DNA from: Bacillota bacterium
GTDB taxonomy: Bacteria; Bacillota; Clostridia; Acetivibrionales; DTU013
Length of the DNA stretch: 64,000 bases
Assembly: GCA_023418915.1 (NCBI GenBank)
Contig: JAEZYU010000109.1
Location: forward strand, 1 to 64,000
Direction of reading: 5' to 3'
Below, piece after piece: positions 28,349 to 35,464 of this stretch. A program made the translations under genes and the position numbers. The notes under the pieces were generated by a model that did no database searches, was not told the DNA's origin, and saw only the letters and a list, made by a program, of their open reading frames with translations. Position 1 is the stretch's first letter; the number at the start of each line of letters is the position of its first letter.

Positions 28349-29119
28349 ATGCTTACTGACAGCAACAAGCAAAAAGAACTATGGAAGCAGTACCAGCAGA
28401 CGAGAGATCCGGCTGTAAGGGAATCTCTCATACTGGCCTATTCTCATCTTATCAAATATATTGCAGGCAGACTTAACATCTATTTCGGATCCAATGTTGA
28501 ATACGACGATTTGGTAAGCTTTGGAGTTTTCGGATTAATTGACGCAATTGATAAGTTTGATATCAACAAAGGCGTCAAATTCGAGACTTACGCTTCGCTA
28601 AGGATAAGGGGTGCAATAATCGACAATATCAGGGAAATGGATTGGGTCCCAAGATCACTGAGACAAAAAAACAAGGAACTGGAGAAGGCATATTGGGAGG
28701 TGGAGAATGAGCTTGGGCGGTCTGCCACTGACAAGGATATCGCCGGAAAGCTGAATGTTTCTTTAGAAGATTTTTATAAGCTGCTCAATGAAGTAAATGT
28801 GTCCTCCATGGTATCATTGGAGGATTTTCTGGAGCAGAATTATGAAATAGGTATGGATGTCACGACCAGCAATAAGAAGGACAGGCCTGAATATGAAGCG
28901 GAATTGACCGAATTGGGCGAGATACTGGGAGATGCTATCGACAGGCTTCCGGAAAAGGAGAAGATGGTACTGACGCTGTACTACTACGAAGAATTGACTT
29001 TAAAGGAAATAAGTGCGATAATGAAGGTGTCCGAATCTAGAATATCTCAGCTTCACACAAAGGCGATCATGCGTCTTCGCGGCAAGCTTGCAAGGCAGAG
29101 ATCCTTACTCGACGACTGA
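28349..29119 (+). CDS. sigD: Flagellar sigma factor SigD (FliA, sigma-28)
   Basis: This sigma-70 family factor directs transcription of late flagellar and chemotaxis genes. The 256-residue product has region 2 (YDDLVSFGVFGLIDAIDKFD, then FETYASLRIRGAIIDNIREMDWVPRS), a reduced region 3, and region 4 (LTLKEISAIMKVSESRISQLH). The WVPRSLR sequence is typical of sigma-28. ATG at 28349 follows GGGGG. The anti-sigma factor FlgM is not in the window. Confidence 0.96.
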   Translation: MLTDSNKQKELWKQYQQTRDPAVRESLILAYSHLIKYIAGRLNIYFGSNVEYDDLVSFGVFGLIDAIDKFDINKGVKFETYASLRIRGAIIDNIREMDWVPRSLRQKNKELEKAYWEVENELGRSATDKDIAGKLNVSLEDFYKLLNEVNVSSMVSLEDFLEQNYEIGMDVTTSNKKDRPEYEAELTELGEILGDAIDRLPEKEKMVLTLYYYEELTLKEISAIMKVSESRISQLHTKAIMRLRGKLARQRSLLDD

Positions 29120-29156
29120 TTTACATAATATATATAGCAATGGGGGCTTCATCAAA

Positions 29157-30779
29157 ATGGGTCGAAACTACATCGGTAATAATATGAATGATGGTTTTTA
29201 TGAAGTACTGTACCAAAATGATGGTGTATTCCTCTGTGTATATCCTCCGGAAGCCAACGGGAAAAGGCTGGAAACTAATGATGTTGTTGATCGTCTTACA
29301 CGCAAGATGATCAAAGGATTTGACAGGAATGTGGTAGATATTGCCGTGCGAAGAGCCGACAAGTCACCTGTTAAAATAGCGGAGCCTCAGGATGAGGTTA
29401 AAGTCAATGCTTCAGCTATTGTTACGATATCTCCGGAAAAAATGAAGGGGTTTGTAACATTTACACCTCCTGACAACGGCAGGATGCTGACTATCGAGGA
29501 AGTTCTGGATACGCTTACCAGGAACGGTGTGATCTATGGCATCAATAAAACCAATCTGGAGACGATAATCAAGTATCCGGTATATAACGAAATGATTTGT
29601 GTTGCTGAAGGAACTCCGCCTGTAAACGGCCAAAATGGGAAGGTGGAATTCCACTTTGATACCAAGAGAGAGAGCAAACCGACTATCCTTGAAGACGGAC
29701 GCGTAGATTTCAGGGAGCTGAACCTGATACAGAGTGCTGAAAAGGGTCAGACCCTTTGTACGTTGATTCCTCCTGTCCCCGGAAAGCCGGGAAAGACAGT
29801 TAGCGGGACGGACATAACGGCGTTGGACGGCAAACCGGTCGCACTGCCAAGAGGTCGTAATGTCGTTGCTTCAGAGGATGGCACGAGGCTCATAGCGAAT
29901 GTAAGCGGACAGATAAGCTATATAGACGGCAAGGTAAGTGTTTTTGCAACATATGAGGTCCAGGCAGACGTAGATAATTCGACAGGGAATATCAACTTTA
30001 TTGGCAATGTATCGGTAAGGGGAAATGTCCTTTCCGGTTTTGTTGTAGAAGCAGGCGGGAACGTCGAAGTCATGGGTGTTGTCGAAGGAGCCATTATCAA
30101 GGCCGGAGGCGATATCATACTTAGGAGAGGCATGCAGGGTATGGGCAAGGGTGTTCTTGTAAGCGGCGGGGACATAATCGCCAGATATATTGAAAACAGC
30201 AATGTAGAGGCAAGAAATGATATAAAAGCCGAAGCAATAATGCACAGCAATATTAAATGCGGAAACAAGCTGGAATTATCCGGCAGGAAAGGCTTGTTGG
30301 TCGGGGGCAGCTGCAAGGTGGGCAAGGAGATCACTGCAAAGGTCATAGGATCACATCTTGCAACGATCACCGATATTGAAGTTGGTGTTGATCCGACTAT
30401 AAGAGAGAGATATAAAGCAGTAAGAGACGAGATTATTCAAATCGAAACTGATCTAAGAAAGGCTGAGCAGGCAATCACCATATTAAGAAAGCTTGAGATG
30501 GCAGGAGCGCTTACGCCTGAGAAGCAGGAGATGCTGGCAAAAAGCGTAAGGACGAGGGTGCATTTTACAAACAGACTATCTGAGCTCAAGGAAGAGATGA
30601 ACCGAATAGATGCAAAACTCCAACAGGATGCATATGGCAAGATAAGGTGCTATAATTATATATATCCAGGTACGAAAGTCGCTATTGGATCCTGCATGAT
30701 GTATGTCAAGGAAAACCTGCAGTATTGTACATTGTACAGGGATGGCGCTGATATCAGGGTCGGCGGCATAGATAGGTGA
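29157..30779 (+). CDS. FapA-like protein (DUF342)
   Basis: The 540-residue product belongs to the FapA/DUF342 family of polymer-forming proteins: a central run of short Gly/Val-rich beta-helix repeats (GNVSVRGNVLSGFVVEAGGN and following) and a coiled coil at about 425-500. Homologues in other bacteria bind membranes and affect chemotaxis or cell shape. ATG at 29157, after GGGGG, is preferred over an in-frame start at 29088 that lies within sigD. It is commonly found next to sigD in Clostridia. Precise function unknown. Confidence 0.85.
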   Translation: MGRNYIGNNMNDGFYEVLYQNDGVFLCVYPPEANGKRLETNDVVDRLTRKMIKGFDRNVVDIAVRRADKSPVKIAEPQDEVKVNASAIVTISPEKMKGFVTFTPPDNGRMLTIEEVLDTLTRNGVIYGINKTNLETIIKYPVYNEMICVAEGTPPVNGQNGKVEFHFDTKRESKPTILEDGRVDFRELNLIQSAEKGQTLCTLIPPVPGKPGKTVSGTDITALDGKPVALPRGRNVVASEDGTRLIANVSGQISYIDGKVSVFATYEVQADVDNSTGNINFIGNVSVRGNVLSGFVVEAGGNVEVMGVVEGAIIKAGGDIILRRGMQGMGKGVLVSGGDIIARYIENSNVEARNDIKAEAIMHSNIKCGNKLELSGRKGLLVGGSCKVGKEITAKVIGSHLATITDIEVGVDPTIRERYKAVRDEIIQIETDLRKAEQAITILRKLEMAGALTPEKQEMLAKSVRTRVHFTNRLSELKEEMNRIDAKLQQDAYGKIRCYNYIYPGTKVAIGSCMMYVKENLQYCTLYRDGADIRVGGIDR

Positions 30780-30818
30780 TCGGCTCTGGCTTGCTGTGCC
30801 GGATGAGGATGTGAGTTT

Positions 30819-31142
30819 ATGGCAATAAAACCGGTAGATTTACAGATGATGATACCAAGAACCATGGATGCTGCAAAAATGAGAAGTGATGAGATGCAAA
30901 AAAATGCAGCACTTACTCAGCAGCAGGCAGCAGCGGCTCAAAACAAGGCAGATGATACTGTAAGACAGGTCTATTCACGTTCGAAGACAGAAGATGTACA
31001 AATAAATGAAAAGCAGAAAGAAAACAATCACAAAGAAGAGAACAAAAAAAAGAAAAAAGATGCTGATGAAAAAAGTGAAGAAAAGAGCGGCAGCAAATAC
31101 AGAAAAACAATAAGGACGAGCACGATCGATATTAAGATATGA
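30819..31142 (+). CDS. Small charged protein downstream of the FapA-like gene
   Basis: Not recognised as a characterised family. The 107-residue product starts MAIKPVDLQMMIPRTMDAAK, continues with a Gln/Ala-rich helix and ends in a very Lys/Glu-rich region before a basic tail (YRKTIRTSTIDIKI). No membrane segment is seen. It lies in the tail of the fla operon between the FapA-like and DUF6115 genes and is probably co-transcribed. Confidence 0.68.
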   Translation: MAIKPVDLQMMIPRTMDAAKMRSDEMQKNAALTQQQAAAAQNKADDTVRQVYSRSKTEDVQINEKQKENNHKEENKKKKKDADEKSEEKSGSKYRKTIRTSTIDIKI

Positions 31143-31253
31143 TCGAAAATATGATTTGATTAATATAGTTGTCATTACAAATGAAAAAATGTCGGATGAT
31201 TACTGAATGGTCATATCCCGGGAGTTGTCCGATAACTTATGAGAGGTGTGTAA

Positions 31254-31904
31254 ATGAGCGGTTTTTATGTAAGTCTGATATTTGTGGGGATCATGCTGGT
31301 AGCGATCTCTCTGGTCCTTGTCCTTCTCGATAAAAAAAATGTCTTTGTGTTCCGAAAAAACATAGAAGAAAAGCAACAGGAGCTCGTTGAGATCATCAAT
31401 GACGCAGAGCAGATGATAGATGAATTGAACCGATTCTCAGACTATATAGTCAATCAGATGGATCTAAAAAGCGACGAACTGAACAGGAACATAATGGCAG
31501 CGGAAAAAAGGATAAGTGACCTTAATCAAAAAGCAAACTCGGTATTGGACAGTAAAGCATCTGAGCCAATAAAGTCAATGTCTGAAAGCAGCCGCAGCGA
31601 ACAACCGGCAAAGGAAACACAGGTGCTGATGGAACCTGAGATGTCAGAGATGGCAGAACGGCTGGAAGCAGCCGGGATTGCTGCACCGGCTGCCTTAAAT
31701 ACAGCTGTATCGGCAGCAGCGGCATATAATAGAAGCAATGTTAAAGCTGCTCAATCCAGGAAAAGAGAAAAAATCATACCATTCAACAACAAATATACAG
31801 AGGTTCTGCGCCTTTCAAAGGAAGGTATGGAGGAGCTTGAGATCGCAAAGAACCTCAATATGGGCAAAGGCGAGGTTGAACTTATAATCGGCCTGAGGAG
31901 ATGA
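31254..31904 (+). CDS. DUF6115-type single-pass membrane protein
   Basis: The 216-residue product has an N-terminal membrane segment (about 5-25), a coiled coil (about 40-100), a low-complexity Ala/Ser linker, and a C-terminal helix-turn-helix-like motif (EVLRLSKEGMEELEIAKNLNMG and following). Such proteins sit at the end of the Gram-positive fla/che operon; Bacillus SwrB has a similar layout. A regulatory role in motility is plausible but not shown. GAGAGGTG precedes ATG at 31254. It overlaps the next gene by four bases. Confidence 0.75.
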   Translation: MSGFYVSLIFVGIMLVAISLVLVLLDKKNVFVFRKNIEEKQQELVEIINDAEQMIDELNRFSDYIVNQMDLKSDELNRNIMAAEKRISDLNQKANSVLDSKASEPIKSMSESSRSEQPAKETQVLMEPEMSEMAERLEAAGIAAPAALNTAVSAAAAYNRSNVKAAQSRKREKIIPFNNKYTEVLRLSKEGMEELEIAKNLNMGKGEVELIIGLRR

Positions 31905-32080
31905 AACTTAAAGCAATGGGAAGATTCCACCTTAAAAGCTTGCTGCTTGGCATTGGCATAGGGATCATAATCACCTCTATAATCAGCTTGATATACCTTT
32001 CGGGAAGAGATCCTTTCGCTGATTTGACAGAGGAACAGATAATGAACAGGGCTGAAAAATATGGCATGGTAAGAAAATGA
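31901..32080 (+). CDS. Short membrane protein with MltG-like C-terminal motif
   Basis: The 59-residue product has a basic start, one membrane segment (about 13-34) and a short outer end DLTEEQIMNRAEKYGMV. That ending resembles a motif found in small Clostridial proteins annotated as MltG-type. The lytic transglycosylase catalytic domain itself is absent. It starts in an ATGA overlap with the preceding gene, which supports it being real. It is the last gene before the tRNA. Confidence 0.65.
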   Translation: MKLKAMGRFHLKSLLLGIGIGIIITSIISLIYLSGRDPFADLTEEQIMNRAEKYGMVRK

Positions 32081-32130
32081 CTAGAAAATGGGCCCAAGTG
32101 AAACCGGGTGAAAAAGGGGGATTATGTTCC

Positions 32131-32159
32131 TTGACAATAGGTTTGGGCTGTTGTATAAT
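32131..32159 (+). promoter_or_regulatory. Sigma-A promoter of tRNA-Leu(CAA)
   Basis: TTGACA at 32131-32136 and TATAAT at 32154-32159, separated by 17 bases, match the consensus perfectly. The -10 element is 24 bases before the tRNA. Confidence 0.92.
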
Positions 32160-32183
32160 TCATTTTGCAGCGTTTGAAAAAAT

Positions 32184-32270
32184 GCCGAAGTGATGGAATT
32201 GGCAGACGTAGTGGACTCAAAATCCACCGGTAGCGATACCGTGCCGGTTCGAGTCCGGCCTTCGGCACCA
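32184..32270 (+). tRNA. tRNA-Leu, anticodon CAA
   Basis: The sequence folds into a class II tRNA with acceptor arms GCCGAAG and CTTCGGC, a D arm, anticodon stem GTGGA/TCCAC with loop CTCAAAA (anticodon CAA, reads TTG), a long variable arm and the T arm with GGTTCGAGTCC. The 3' CCA is encoded. Confidence 0.97.
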
Positions 32271-32289
32271 TATCACTTTACCAAAATAA

Positions 32290-32326
32290 GATGCCGTTGA
32301 CCAAAGGTCGGCGGCATCAACTTTTT
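32290..32326 (+). terminator. Rho-independent terminator after tRNA-Leu(CAA)
   Basis: GATGCCGTTGACC (32290-32302) pairs with GGTCGGCGGCATC (32306-32318) around an AAA loop, allowing G-T pairs. A TTTTT run follows at 32322-32326. Confidence 0.92.
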
Positions 32327-32339
32327 AACGCTTTAAAGC

Positions 32340-32387
32340 GATAATAGCTCAGTCAGAGCACCGTGAAGAGACTTCCCGGTGCTTTTT
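32340..32387 (+). terminator. Second terminator-like hairpin preceded by a tRNA-like D-arm
   Basis: GCACCG (32358-32363) and GAAG pair with CTTC and CGGTGC (ending 32382), followed by TTTTT. The bases just upstream, ATAATAGCTCAGTCAGAGC, look like the 5' part of a tRNA through its D arm. No T arm or 3' acceptor follows, so it cannot be a working tRNA. It may be a leftover tRNA fragment whose anticodon-side hairpin now acts as a second terminator. Confidence 0.6.
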
Positions 32388-32493
32388 GATATTGCGAAAC
32401 ATTTTTGCCTTTGCCTTCGTCTTAAATATCGAAGATGCATTATAATGTTGAATTGCCTATAAGCTGCATAAACGCAAGGAGGGGCGATAGAAT

Positions 32494-33420
32494 ATGAATA
32501 AAAAATATACCTTACTCACATTGCTGGCTGTGCTGATAATAACCGGATTGGTATCGTTTTTATGGCTGACAGGCATATCCAAAGCCGGTCTTGCCGAAAG
32601 CGATGATGAGCCATCTGAACGGCAGGTTATTCATTCATCAGCAGACATCGAAGACATTGAAGTTTACAATATGCTGCACACAATGAGTGGTGAACCGGAA
32701 GGCATTGTAAACGATGGAGCTTCGAAAAGAGCAGCGGATATCAGCAACGATGACGATGAAGATTTTGAGGATAAACATTATGAACAAGTAAATGAAGTAA
32801 TTGATTATGAAACAGTTGAGGGAATAAATGAAGAAAATACTGATGACCAAATGCAAGAGGATGATTTAGCAGAAGTAGTAGACATAATTTTTAGTGACAA
32901 TCCGCCTGTACTGCGAAATATTGAACAGGAGAAAGGCATTAGTATCTTTGTAAGACCGTCGGAAACAATAAAAGTTGATCCGGAGTTAGCAGAAAAGCTG
33001 AGAAAGGATGCCGAAACGACAAAACAGCCATTGACCGGATTGTTCAGGACAACGCTGGATATTTTGCCAAACGATGAGGAATTAAAGCTTGATTTTTCCA
33101 TCGAGAATATCTCTGGTGAGGATCAGGAGTATTATTCAGGCTCCAGCCAGAAGTATGACTACTTTGTTTGTGACAACCAGGGTAAAGAGATATACAGGTG
33201 GTCTGATAAAATGTGTTTTGCAACAGTAATAACTGAAACATTACATAAAAAAGGCGAAACAATCTCATTCTCCCAGACGTGGGACTATAAAGACAATGCA
33301 GGCAGCAGAGCTCCTTCGGGAGAATATTCGGTTACAGTGAGAATAATTGCCAGGCGTGACGACGGCAGGTTAATTGACCAGGATGAATTGACTGCCAAGG
33401 AGTATTTCATAGTTGAATAA
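32494..33420 (+). CDS. Secreted or membrane-anchored BsuPI-domain protein
   Basis: The 308-residue product has an N-terminal hydrophobic segment (about 7-30), a long acidic linker (about 35-145), and a C-terminal domain (about 180-308) resembling the BsuPI intracellular proteinase inhibitor fold (LDFSIENISGEDQEYY, TLHKKGETISFSQTWDY, APSGEYSVTV). The domain is often found in exported proteins of Firmicutes. Its activity here is unknown; protease inhibition or scaffolding is a guess. AAGGAGGGG precedes the ATG. It appears to be a single-gene unit. Confidence 0.78.
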   Translation: MNKKYTLLTLLAVLIITGLVSFLWLTGISKAGLAESDDEPSERQVIHSSADIEDIEVYNMLHTMSGEPEGIVNDGASKRAADISNDDDEDFEDKHYEQVNEVIDYETVEGINEENTDDQMQEDDLAEVVDIIFSDNPPVLRNIEQEKGISIFVRPSETIKVDPELAEKLRKDAETTKQPLTGLFRTTLDILPNDEELKLDFSIENISGEDQEYYSGSSQKYDYFVCDNQGKEIYRWSDKMCFATVITETLHKKGETISFSQTWDYKDNAGSRAPSGEYSVTVRIIARRDDGRLIDQDELTAKEYFIVE

Positions 33421-33531
33421 AGCAATATTTGATTGTTTATAACATTTTTTTTGGGGTATATTTTGATCATAATCATATCCGGTTGTTATTTCGTAAACTA
33501 TTTCAATTTTGCTTAAAGGGGGAGTACTAAA

Positions 33532-33948
33532 ATGTATTTCAAGTGGAAGGATGAATACAGTACTGACATAGATGTCATAGACAAGCAGCATAGGCAGCTG
33601 CTGGAGATTGGCGCAAGGATATTCGATCTTGCAAATGCGGATGACGGTTATGACCATTATGATGAGATCATGGATGTGCTTCATGAACTAAAGGATTATA
33701 CGGTATATCATTTCGGCTTTGAGGAAAATCTCATGGAGCAGTACGGCTATGAGCATTATGATTCTCACAAGTTCCAGCATTATTTCGTGATAAAAAAGAT
33801 TGAGAAGTTTGAAGCTGAGGATATAGATGATAAGCAGAAGGAGACAGTTCTAAGGCTGGCTGAATTTATTTCTGACTGGATTGCAAATCATATCCTGAAG
33901 GAGGATATGAAATACAGGGAGTTCTTTAAAAGTAACGGAGTCAGATAA
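33532..33948 (+). CDS. Bacteriohemerythrin
   Basis: This is an oxygen-binding diiron four-helix protein. The 138-residue product has all seven expected iron ligands: H20, H60, E64, H79, H83, H120 and D125, in the motifs DKQHRQL, HFGFEE, HDSHKFQHYF-like spacing and NHILKEDMKY. In anaerobes such proteins are thought to carry or sense oxygen. AAAGGGGGAG precedes ATG at 33532. It appears monocistronic. Confidence 0.95.
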   Translation: MYFKWKDEYSTDIDVIDKQHRQLLEIGARIFDLANADDGYDHYDEIMDVLHELKDYTVYHFGFEENLMEQYGYEHYDSHKFQHYFVIKKIEKFEAEDIDDKQKETVLRLAEFISDWIANHILKEDMKYREFFKSNGVR

Positions 33949-33981
33949 AAAACAGGTATTGTGCTTGAAATAATATTTTTA

Positions 33982-34010
33982 TTGAAACCTGATTATATTT
34001 AAATTATAAT
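33982..34010 (+). promoter_or_regulatory. Sigma-A promoter of the folT leader
   Basis: TTGAAA at 33982-33987 and TATAAT at 34005-34010 are separated by 17 bases. The expected transcript would start about 45 bases before the THF aptamer. Confidence 0.85.
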
Positions 34011-34063
34011 TTGGTTTATGAGCAACCTATCAATGGGAGCTTTACAACATAACTTTCAAAAAT

Positions 34064-34165
34064 GACAGAGTAGGTTATTGCGCGTCAAGTGCCAGACGGA
34101 CGGGAAGTTGCCGCTGGACGAAAAATCCTTTGGGATTTGCGGTGCAATGATCGCATTCCGCTGTC
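34064..34165 (+). promoter_or_regulatory. Tetrahydrofolate (THF) riboswitch
   Basis: The region matches the THF riboswitch core: GACAG at the 5' end pairing with CTGTC at 34161-34165 (P1), AGAGTAGGTTATTGCGCG, the conserved TCAAGTGCC, GGGAAGTTGCC and GCGGTGCAATGATCGCATTCCGC. It lies directly upstream of folT, the usual target. After the aptamer, GTCACA (34163-34168) can pair with TGTGAC about 20 bases on, competing with P1. A CCTTCCTTC stretch could pair with the GAAGGGGAGGAGG ribosome binding region, which suggests translational control. The aptamer call is firm; the switching model is inference. Confidence 0.93.
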
Positions 34166-34275
34166 ACATGAGGGCATTTCCTTCCTTCTGTGACGCATTG
34201 TCGTTGAGAAGGGGCCCAGGCGGCTGATGACTCTTTTCCGGCCAGCGGGCCTATTGAAGGGGAGGAGGTGCTTTT

Positions 34276-34794
34276 ATGAAAAAGACAAGAGTCCTTGTAT
34301 TCATGAGTCTGCTGATATCTATGAATGTTTTACTCACACATGCTGTTCCGGTCATAAAGACTGATATTGGCAGGGTCAGCTTTGGCTTCATACCGCTGTC
34401 ATTGTCATCAATGCTGTTCGGACCGGTCATTGGAGGGTTAGGCGGTGCATTGAGCGATATCATAGGTATGATCATTGCTCCGAAGGGACCATATTTCCCG
34501 GGGTTTACCGTAAACGCTTTTTTATCGGGTGCGACGTATGGCCTGTTTTTGTACAAAAAACACAAGAATATGACGAGGATCATACTGGCAGTACTGTGTG
34601 TGTCTGTGTTCATCAATATAGGTCTCAATACTTACTGGCTGACGATTCTTACAGGGAAGGGCTATATTGCCATGCTTCCGCTGCGCATCATTCAGAATAT
34701 AATCACAACGATAATTCAGATCATAGTGATACCTGTTGTGTGGAGACTCGTTGGAAAAAGTGTGGAAGACGGAATTTTGAGACAGCCTGCATAA
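34276..34794 (+). CDS. folT: Folate-specific ECF transporter S component FolT
   Basis: FolT is the substrate-binding membrane subunit of an energy-coupling factor (ECF) transporter that imports folates. The 172-residue hydrophobic product has about six membrane segments and conserved features such as RVSFGFIPLSLSSMLFGP and the Arg at LPLRIIQNI. The shared ECF module (EcfA/A'/T) is not nearby, as expected for group II transporters. The THF riboswitch upstream supports the folate assignment. AGGGGAGGAGG precedes the ATG. Confidence 0.93.
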   Translation: MKKTRVLVFMSLLISMNVLLTHAVPVIKTDIGRVSFGFIPLSLSSMLFGPVIGGLGGALSDIIGMIIAPKGPYFPGFTVNAFLSGATYGLFLYKKHKNMTRIILAVLCVSVFINIGLNTYWLTILTGKGYIAMLPLRIIQNIITTIIQIIVIPVVWRLVGKSVEDGILRQPA

Positions 34795-34805
34795 AAATAT
34801 TCTAT

Positions 34806-34847
34806 CGCATCGTTCATGAGAAAAATTTTCGAAATTTTTCTTACCTC
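34806..34847 (-). repeat. Dispersed palindromic repeat, copy B
   Basis: Read on the minus strand, it begins GAGGTAAGAAAAATTT and ends TTCTCATGAACGATGCG, as in copy A at 133-218, with a shorter hairpin between. The centre is the near-perfect palindrome AGAAAAATTTCGAAAATTT and its continuation. It lies just after folT and before a terminator. Confidence 0.7.
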
Positions 34848-34860
34848 ATATCCTAGTATA

Positions 34861-34899
34861 AAAACGGGGAGCATATCAGACAGGCTCCCCGTTTTTACG
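34861..34899. terminator. Bidirectional terminator between folT and the CBM25-like gene
   Basis: AAAAACGGGGAGC pairs with GCTCCCCGTTTTT, giving an A-run on one side and a T-run on the other, so it can end transcription from both directions. The genes on either side converge on it. Confidence 0.92.
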
Positions 34900-34902
34900 C
34901 TT

Positions 34903-35226
34903 TTATTCTATTATTTCAAAGCTGTATCCCTCGCCGCAGTTATCATCTATATTATTAAAGGGATCTATGAAGCTGAGCTTCAGATAATCCTCCTTCAATG
35001 CAGGTATCGTAGTTTCGAAGCCTGTGGCGTTTTTTACCATAGGAACATCCTGTTCACTGTCCCAGTTGCTCCCATATCCGAGATGCAGCGATATTTCCGG
35101 AGATCCCTTTTTTGACAGCATGCCGTCATACAAAATGGTAACCTTGTCTCCTACAATAGGAGATGCCGGGCTAATTGCCACACCTTTATCGAGATAATCT
35201 AAGTTTTTTGTGATTTTTTTCTGCAT
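34903..35226 (-). CDS. Stand-alone CBM25/53-type starch-binding protein
   Basis: The 107-residue product is a single carbohydrate-binding domain of the CBM25/CBM53 type: SPIVGDKVTILYDGML, SLHLGYGSNWDSEQDVPM and the closing SFIDPFNNIDDNCGEGYSFEI. It has no signal peptide, membrane segment or enzyme domain, so it should be cytoplasmic. A role with intracellular glycogen or starch granules is inferred. AGAGGTG precedes the ATG. It is transcribed against its neighbours as a single gene. Confidence 0.82.
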   Translation of the reverse strand: MQKKITKNLDYLDKGVAISPASPIVGDKVTILYDGMLSKKGSPEISLHLGYGSNWDSEQDVPMVKNATGFETTIPALKEDYLKLSFIDPFNNIDDNCGEGYSFEIIE

Positions 35227-35464
35227 ATATTCACCTCTTTTAAATCTTGAATGAAATGAACTCTTATAAAGTATTGAATACTCGAGCGTTGAGATTTCTT
35301 TTTCATTATTAGCATATACATCTTAAGATAATACATTCACTTGCTAAGGAATTTAATAACAGCACTATTACAGAATTTTGTGAAGAATTTTTTTTTATAA
35401 AATGCCAACACTAAACATGTGTTTATTGAAATCGTGCATAATGATCAATAAGGGGATATAGCAT
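35227..35464. other. Divergent gap between the CBM25-like gene and the NDP-sugar synthase
   Basis: No gene was found. It holds two perfect palindromes: AGTATTGAATACT at 35270-35282 and ATCTTAAGAT at 35320-35329. TATTGA/TCAATA arms also lie just before the ribosome binding site of the next gene. These could be operator sites; no confident promoter was identified. Confidence 0.5.

Noticed and set aside
32340..32387. A second functional tRNA gene
   Set aside because: Only the 5' half pattern is present; the T arm and 3' acceptor strand are missing.
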